DNA of 64,000 bases, from NCBI GenBank assembly GCA_013399875.1, contig VXAZ01002400.1, positions 1,036,464 to 1,100,463 of the forward strand, written 5' to 3'. Positions 57,678 through 64,000 of this stretch are shown piece by piece (the stretch's first letter is position 1; the number at the start of each line of letters is the position of its first letter). The notes under the pieces were generated by a model. That model was not told the DNA's origin. It did no database searches and worked only from the letters and a program-made list of their open reading frames with translations. The stretch is from Gymnorhina tibicen (Eukaryota > Chordata > Aves > Passeriformes > Artamidae). The position numbers and the translations under genes are program-made.

Positions 57678-58107
57678 CGCGGCCGCCGGATCAAAAGCGG
57701 CGTTTTCCTCGGGAGACGGTGCCACAGAAACGGAATCTCACGCTGTGGGGAGGGCAGAAGGGGCTGGCAGAGAAACAAAACCCCACGTTGCTGGGGAGGG
57801 TAGAAAGGGCTGGCAGAGACACCCACAGCAGTGGAAGTGGCGACGTCCGATCGGTCACTTGATGGGGGTCATTATTGGTTTGTCGTTCCTCTGATGGATC
57901 ACCAACAGCATCAGGCCAAAGAGCCTCTGTTTGTTGCCCGATTTCTTGGGTTTGATGGGTTTTTCTCCAGCTGAAAGGCTGAGCTGCACTCCAGGGAAAA
58001 CCATTATTTCCATGCTTAACGAGGGATTTAAACTGGGAGTTGGGCAGAGGTTGAGTGAGGGGGCTCAGGGTATTTGGTGAGGATGATGAGCACGCCTTGA
58101 AAGCATC

Positions 58108-58276
58108 TGGGAGCAGACTGCCCAGAGAAGCTGTGGCTTTCCCACCCCTGGAAGTGTTCAAGGCCAGGTTGGACAGGTCTTGGAGCAACCTGGGACAGTG
58201 GGAGGTGTCCCTGCCCATGGCAGGGGTTGGAATGAGATGGGCTTTGAGGTCCTTTCCAACCCAAACCGTTCTGTGA
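58108..58276 (+). repeat. CR1 LINE 3' tail
   Basis: ctgcccagagaagctgtgg, aaggccaggttggacagg, ggaggtgtccctgccc, ttccaacccaaaccgttctg. Confidence 0.94.
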
Positions 58277-59839
58277 GCATCCGGCCAAAGCAGGGCTGCT
58301 CTGCTCAAGCCTTCCTTGCTGGGATTGGAGTCTTTTTAACACCCTGTGCCCCTGGCCATGGAATGTGTCAAGCAGGGGAAGGCTGACTCACACATGAGGA
58401 TTTCACATGATTTTCCCTGCTGAACTCCGGATGAGGTTCCGTAAAGGATCCAGTCCCGGGCCTGAAGACGCTGCCGTGAGGCTGCTTGCCAAAAACTACT
58501 CATCATCAATGCATACTGAAAGTTTTGTTTGCCCCATGTGTTCAGTTTGGCAGGAGCTAAAATTTCAGTAAAACACATCCCCAAAACGATCTAGCAATTT
58601 AAATGGATGTATCAACTCCAAAACTGCGGGGAGAGGCCAAGCTGCCCTGTGCTGGGTGCTCTCAGCCCATCAGCACCTCCTTAATTAACTTCTTTGGAAT
58701 ATTTTTAATGTCTACCTCCTCCCAAAAGCAGCAGACCAGGAGCTGTAAAAGCTTGTGTGTGTATCCAACACACCTCTGGGTTGAGGGCACAGGGGACAGC
58801 TGGTTGGGTTGGTTTCTGCAGCCCCGATTCTGCAGCCGTGTGATGAAAGAGCACAAGTTTGTGCGGTTTTTTAATATACACAAGTATTTTGTCTGCTGGG
58901 AACAGTTTAGACATGAACATTAAAAGATTAAAAAAAATCCAATAGAAGAGTCAAATAAAAAGAGTCCAATAACTTATTATTTACATGATTTTTTTTTTTC
59001 CCCAGGCAGAAATACCATCAAAAAACACCCCTACTGGCTGCTAATCAAACTCACAAACTGTGGGCAGGAAAGTCAGCAGAGCTCAGAAATCTGTGATACT
59101 TTCCAGTTGGTTTTATTCTTCCTCTAAAAAAAAAAAACAGGGAAAAAATGTTTGTCTGCCTATCAGGTGCTCTCAAATAAAGTCAGTCTTGAGTGGTCAA
59201 TCCCAGGAATGCTGTAAACCAGCCTAAATTACACAGCAGCGGTCTTAGGGAAGGGATTGGAGTTGGCTTTTGAAAGACTTTTCCACTGCGGAGGTTAAGA
59301 AAAATATTCGTTTGTCCCAAAGCTCTAGAAAATAGGAAATGGCATTTCCCAGGGACATTGGTGATCCAGGGTGTTCCATCTCTCCTGAAACTTTTGTAGC
59401 TCAGCTGGGAGTGCAGCTTTTCCGGGAGAAAATGAGGTAAATAAAGCTTCTTTTTGCTTTACTAAAGGCACCCAAACTCCAGCACCACTTCCAGAGAGGC
59501 GATGTTGGAGGCACAGTTCAGCGTGGTCCGGGAGGGGAGGCCTCCTGTTCTGCACATCATGGAATATCTATTCTGATAATAATTGGGAATATTGATGTGA
59601 GCATCAGTGCCTTTCAGAAATGAACTCTCCAAAATGCCAGGAGAGGTTTGAAGTGTTTTTCCAAAACTGCTACCTTGCTGAAAGGGCACTTTACTGAAAG
59701 TCAAGACGTTAAATTTTGAGATTTAGCTGGAAATATCCAAGATTTTTATCCTCCAAAATGGCTCTACTTCTGCCAGCAAAGGGAGATAAACGATGTAAAC
59801 TCGATCCACATTTTCAGCCCTCCAGTTCAGAAAGACAAA

Positions 59840-60057
59840 AGCTTAAATGTTTATTACAAAAGATTTTATTGTAGTTATTTATACCCGTTCCTTGTTAAGT
59901 GTATAAATGTAAACATTTATTATAGATGTATTTCTCTTATCTTACAGTTCATCCCCTGCTCAGGTTGGATGACGTTTCTTTAAGCATACAGGTGGTGAGG
60001 AAAAGTTAAGCTATATTCACAGAATATACATCTGCGTGCAGGGAGAGTCCTCCAGCC
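59840..60057 (-). terminator. SLC35F4 3'UTR start with clustered poly(A) signals
   Basis: On the minus strand, AATAAA hexamers occur at 59921-59916, 59870-59865 and 59855-59850, beginning about 140 bases after the stop. The tight cluster suggests a short 3'UTR, although longer forms are possible. Confidence 0.5.
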
Positions 60058-60299
60058 CTACGCCAGCGGGATGGACACTGTCCCGTTGGCTCTGCTCCTG
60101 CTCCTCGTGTGGACGCTGGATTCCGTGATGTCCTCGGCGTGATCCTCGCTCTTCTTCTCCTTCAGGCTGTTGATGAACCTCAGGGTGATCTCGTCCCACT
60201 CCTCGGGGAGCAGCATGAGCAGGAACCCGATGCAGATGATGATGGTGGCCCCCAGCCGCACGACGCTGAAGATCATTTTGTGCTTCAGCAGGTCCACGG
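60058..60299 (-). CDS. SLC35F4: SLC35F4 terminal coding exon
   Basis: The acceptor ttcccag is followed by a completed Ala codon, then [18 protein letters not shown], the last membrane helix and the hydrophilic tail, stopping at TAG (60060-60058). The tail holds an SRSRAN motif and several charged residues and is probably cytosolic. Confidence 0.95.
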
Positions 60300-62982
60300 C
60301 TGGGAAGAGGGGAACAACAACGGCATCAAACCAGCAGCAGGAGGGATGGCGGCACCAAGAGCGGCCTGGCACATCCCTGGCTGCTGATCAAACCCTGTGC
60401 TGCACTCTGGGCCTGACACTGGCCACGTGGCTCTAGAATCTCCAGAGGGAGCAGCTCCCTGAGCTCAGGGAACAGCTTTGATCTGACAGTGCAGCGCTGG
60501 AGGTGCCACATCTCCCCTGTCCCTCACCGCCTTGTGAGGAACAGGACCTGAGGAAGCCCTGAGGGGTTGGATTAAGCCTCAAGATTTCCATGGTGAAGGG
60601 TCTGTGAGGGAGCTGAGGGGGCTCAGCCTGCAGAAAAGGAGGCTCAGGGGGAACCTTGCTCTCTGCAAGTCCCTGACAGGAGGGTGCAGCCAGGTGGGGA
60701 TTGGGCTCTGCTCCCACAGAACAAGGGACAGGACAAGGGGAAAAGACCTCAGGTTGGGCCAGATTGGATATTAGAAAAAAATTCTTCACTGAAAGAGTGG
60801 TAGAGCACTGGAACAGGCTGCCCAGGGCAGTGGTGGAGTCACCACCCTGAAAGTGTCCAAAAAATGAGTGGACGTGGCACTTCACTTTATGGTTTAGTGG
60901 GCACGGCGATGGTTGAAGGTTGGACTTGATCATCTTGGAGGTCTTTTCCAACCCTAATGAGTCTATGATTCCATGATTCCTGCTCTGAGAGGGAAGGCCC
61001 TTTATGGTAACTCTGTCTACAACAGGCTGCATCAGCAGAGTGTTTCCTCAGGCTGCAGGGACCAGGGATGGGGAGAAAGCAGCACATGGGTCAGAGAGGT
61101 CCAGGTGCCTCCAGGCCCAGCCTCAGCTCCACCACCAGCACCCACACCACACCTGAGCCCTCCTACAGGCATTGTTTCACAGCTCTGACCCACACCCCCC
61201 TAAAACCAGATGCGTTCTTGTGCTCAAACCCCCCAGAATGATGAGGCTGAGGAGCCTGGACGAGCAGAGACAGAGGCTGTTCAAGACAGGACTCGAGTAA
61301 ATTTCCACCCAACAGATTCTGACTATTTAGGCAATAAACTGCTTCTTGAGGGCTCATTTTCCAGCAGCAGTCGTGGCACTGGTACCTGCATTTCCAGGGA
61401 CGCTGAGCACGGTGCCAATGGAGATCAGGATGGGGTAGGTCAGCACCACCCCAACGTTTACCAGGATATTGAAAGCTAGGGAAAAACAGAGAAAATAATA
61501 CATGATTATGGGGGAAAACACCAGAGTGAGACATTTCTCCTCCACCTTGACCCTACAGGGTACAATATGTGACATTAAGTATCCACACCACAATGAGGGA
61601 GTTGTCACAAAGTGACTGATTTTTGGGTTTTTCTGTATGAGAGTGAAATTAGGGGAAATTCTTCACAGGGGAAAGGGGAGAGCTGGATGGCCTTTCACAA
61701 ACTGTAATACTGAGGTTATTACACTCATATTCCGTGGCTTTGCACAGGCTTTAATCAGGTACAAACAACCTGGTTTGGTTTTTTGGTTTGTTTGGGTTTT
61801 TTTTACATGCCAGCATTCCCAGAGACCTCCAATTTCCTTGAAAGATTAAAAACAAACTTAAAGTTTGTTTAATTTTCTTCAACCTTTCCTTGAAAAATTA
61901 AAAGCAAATTTAAGTTTTTGGTCAACCACCACCCAGTCCTGCTGCTGAGTTCCCTGCATAAAAGGAACACGAGGTTGCTCCACAAGGTTGCTCCCTCACG
62001 GTTGGGTTTATACACTTGGGTGATAAATTATCCCTAATTTTGGTTCCCTGGGAGCTCACAGCGCAGCTGCAGTTGTGGTTAGAGCAGTTCAAGGTGCTCA
62101 CAGCAGCTCAGCTGCCAGCCTGGCCACATCTCAGGACTGGATGGGCAATGACATTCTCTTTGCTGCCATTTAATGAAAGCGCAGCGAGACAAAAACCTCT
62201 TCAATTATGGAATAACAGAGACTTTACTGAAGGAAAGTGGAAATTAAAACGCCCCTGGGCTGAATCTAACAGATATTTTGCCAGCAATTGTGGCTCAGAA
62301 AGAGGGAGCCTTATGTGAGCCCTGCCCAGAGCTTGCAGCACCCCTAGAAAGGTGCCCCAACACTGGGGGTCCCCCTGCCAGTGCACAAACATCCCCCAGG
62401 AGCTGGCTGGGAACATGCAGCCCTCTGAAATGGGATTTACAGCAGTCAAGCTGTGCCAGAGACAGGGGCATTGGTGTGGAACTACAGGAGGGATGAAAAA
62501 ATGGGCAATTAGCATGGCTGCTTCATGTTTACTCCCTGCTTTTACTGTTAATCATTAACTATTATTAATTATAACTATGCTTACATATCAATTATTAATT
62601 ATATATCAATTAATAGCAATATTTCATAAAGTGTAATGAAAAATATGAATCATTTCTAAGGAGCACCAGTTTGCACTGGGACCAGAATTAACCTGTGAGA
62701 GAGCTCTGCTGCTTAAGGGGACAGGGGGAAATTGTTTGTGCCTGAGGCTAATTTTGCAGAAAAAATAAATAAATTTTTTTATCACATACCTAACCAGAGG
62801 CCAGCTACTCCACACAAGTAACCCCACGGCACAGCGGAGAAGGGGTACCAGTACTCCACTTTTGTGAAGTACAGGATGATGGGGGTGATGGAGATGAAGA
62901 TGAAGTTGAAGAAGCCCAGGGTAGACACGAAATGAGCCGCTTCCCCGAAGTTTGCACTCCCAAGAAACATCTTGAACAAAAC
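60058..62982 (-). CDS. SLC35F4: SLC35F4, C-terminal three coding exons (partial gene)
   Basis: The complement segments 62982-62790, 61475-61386 and 60299-60058 join in phase (1, 1) to give 174 residues and a TAG stop. SLC35F proteins are multi-pass solute carriers related to nucleotide-sugar transporters; the substrate of SLC35F4 is not established. The sequence shows several hydrophobic spans: one starting [13 protein letters not shown], one across [14 protein letters not shown], one at [16 protein letters not shown], and a last at [15 protein letters not shown] cytosolic tail with [18 protein letters not shown] ends [11 protein letters not shown]. The N-terminal two thirds lies past the right edge. 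I favour F4 over F3 by the tail and by position beside NAA30 and CCDC198. Confidence 0.93.
60300..61385 (-). other. SLC35F4 intron between the last two exons
   Basis: 1.1 kb; over a third is a CR1 copy (60593-60986) lying antisense to the gene. No exon seen. Confidence 0.9.
60593..60986 (+). repeat. CR1 LINE 3' fragment in SLC35F4 intron (about 390 bp)
   Basis: gctcagcctgcagaaaagg, gacaggacaaggggaaaag, gattggatattagaaaa, gaacaggctgcccaggg, gttggacttgatcatcttgg, ending in a tgattccatgattcc terminal repeat. It is antisense to SLC35F4. Confidence 0.95.
61386..61475 (-). CDS. SLC35F4: SLC35F4 second-last coding exon
   Basis: A 90-base exon, acceptor tccctag and donor gtacct, in phase 1 at both ends. 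It encodes [20 protein letters not shown] then [10 protein letters not shown], a membrane helix typical of SLC35F proteins. Confidence 0.95.
61476..62789 (-). other. SLC35F4 intron
   Basis: 1.3 kb, AT-rich near 62.55-62.65 kb (TATTAATT-type repeats); no CR1 or exon recognised. Confidence 0.85.
62790..62982 (-). CDS. SLC35F4: SLC35F4 third-last coding exon
   Basis: The acceptor ctctccag precedes 62982 and the donor is gtatgt at 62789; the exon ends in phase 1. It encodes [18 protein letters not shown] and on through [14 protein letters not shown] and GVAGLWL, covering two membrane spans and a loop. Confidence 0.93.
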
Positions 62983-64000
62983 CTGGAGAGGAGAGGAGAG
63001 ATGAGAGGTTTAGACTTCATACCCATCATGGAAGCACTCCATTCCCTTGGGAAGAGTGGAGCAAAGGACAATATGCCACAGCCCTTTTCCTACACAGGAG
63101 TCTTGCAAGGGGATCTTTGGTCGGATTTCTGCCCTTTCCTCTGTTTTCTCCATCTGTCTTTACCACGGGGATGGCTGAGTCTGCATGAGAAAGCTTAACC
63201 CAAAATACCACGAGAAGCAAATGTAGAAGAACCCAGGAAAAATCAAGAATAAACCAAGGACACACCATTCATGCAATAAATGCAGAGGATTTGGGCTGAG
63301 TGTGGCACTGTTGGGATTTGGGAGGGGACTCCAGTGACTTCCACAGCACGACCCTGCCCTGAGAGGAAAACCAGCCTGGAGGGGCTCACTCCCTGAGAAC
63401 TTGTCCTCTATGAGCCTAAATTCATTAACTTTGAGTGACTTGTGAACAGCCACCACTAATTTACGAGTGAGACGAGCAAAGCCTAAAGCTGAGAGGGCAG
63501 CTTCTGATCCCGCCACAGCTCACTGCAAACTTCACACACGCAGCTGGAAATAAACACAGCCACGATCAGCCCAACCTGTTCCTGAGACACATCCCTGCCT
63601 CTTCCATCCCTCATCTTCCAGAGCAGCCACTTCTTCCAAGCAGAGGCATCCCTACTGAATTGCCTGTGCCAGGCTCACGGCAGGGCTCCGAGCCCAGCAT
63701 GTGCCAGGGAGCTGCAGTGCAGGCCTGGGATGAGCTGGCCATCCCTGTCCAGGGAAAGCAGCATTTCCCCAGCTCCCCTCCCTGCTGCACGTGGAAAGCC
63801 CCTTTGAAACCACCCTTCGAAAAGTGTTGGTAAACTTCACTGGCACCATTAAAAAATGATCTTAAACTCCTCGTGGCATGGCAGTGGAGATTTCATTAAA
63901 GACTCCTCAAGAAAAGCCATCCTGGGTAATTGGCAGGCGACAACTAATTACCCTCATGGTAGATTTCCTGACATCGTGACGTCGCCTGGTCACAACATGA
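62983..64000 (-). other. SLC35F4 intron (runs off window)
   Basis: The next upstream SLC35F4 exon, which should encode the segment before VLFKMF, is not seen in this last kilobase, so it lies to the right. No repeat recognised. Confidence 0.6.

Larger units (their letters stand above)
55446..59849. other. region between CCDC198 and SLC35F4
   Basis: It should contain the promoter and any non-coding first exon of CCDC198. A small CpG-rich patch with a NotI-type site (about 57680-57715) and three GATA motifs (57516-57677) is the best promoter candidate. Two CR1 fragments are present. No coding exon is seen. Confidence 0.55.

Noticed and set aside
1..64000. CRISPR array, operon, phage or other prokaryotic system
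   Set aside because: No regularly spaced identical repeats; introns, CR1 elements and gene identities show vertebrate nuclear DNA.
62983..64000. a further upstream SLC35F4 exon
   Set aside because: I looked for the segment preceding VLFKMF on the minus strand and found no fitting exon with donor and phase; it probably lies beyond the window.

Overview
The window is vertebrate, and specifically bird, nuclear DNA. Three protein genes are interrupted by introns with ordinary GT/AG splice sites. One gene starts in a CpG island. More than twenty CR1 LINE 3'-end fragments are scattered across both strands, which is typical of birds. A CR1-tailed, tRNA-Ile-like SINE remnant near 28.0-28.1 kb hints at a songbird, but this is weak. 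There are no operons, CRISPR arrays or prokaryotic features.

Layout. 1-8.7 kb: intergenic, with CR1 fragments and possible relics of ancient repeats. 8.75-29.8 kb: NAA30 on the + strand, the catalytic subunit of the NatC N-terminal acetyltransferase. It has a CpG-island promoter, a long first coding exon partly lost in a 264-base N gap (start codon not visible), three further coding exons at 17.3, 19.4 and 26.4 kb, and a probable long 3'UTR with several poly(A) signals. 29.8-46 kb: gene-poor, with CR1 copies, a 522-bp exact duplication bounded by single Ns (probable assembly artefact) and several AT-rich, motif-dense blocks that resemble conserved non-coding elements. 46.5-55.4 kb: CCDC198 (C14orf105) on the minus strand. 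I assembled it from six small exons whose reading phases and splice sites join into a 277-residue protein. No single open reading frame shows the whole gene. 55.4-59.9 kb: intergenic or CCDC198 5' flank, with GATA motifs and CR1 fragments. 60.0-63.0 kb: the last three coding exons of SLC35F4 on the minus strand (174 C-terminal residues of a SLC35F-family membrane transporter). The rest of that gene lies beyond the right edge.

The order and orientation NAA30(+) / CCDC198(-) / SLC35F4(-) matches human 14q22-q23 from general knowledge, so this is a conserved syntenic block. The three genes have no known joint pathway; they are neighbours, not an operon. I found no convincing new biological system. 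The most useful results are the full CCDC198 gene model, the probable false duplication at 31.5-32.8 kb, the missing NAA30 start, and several candidate regulatory sites (a CTCF-like motif, a 14-bp E-box palindrome and candidate conserved elements).
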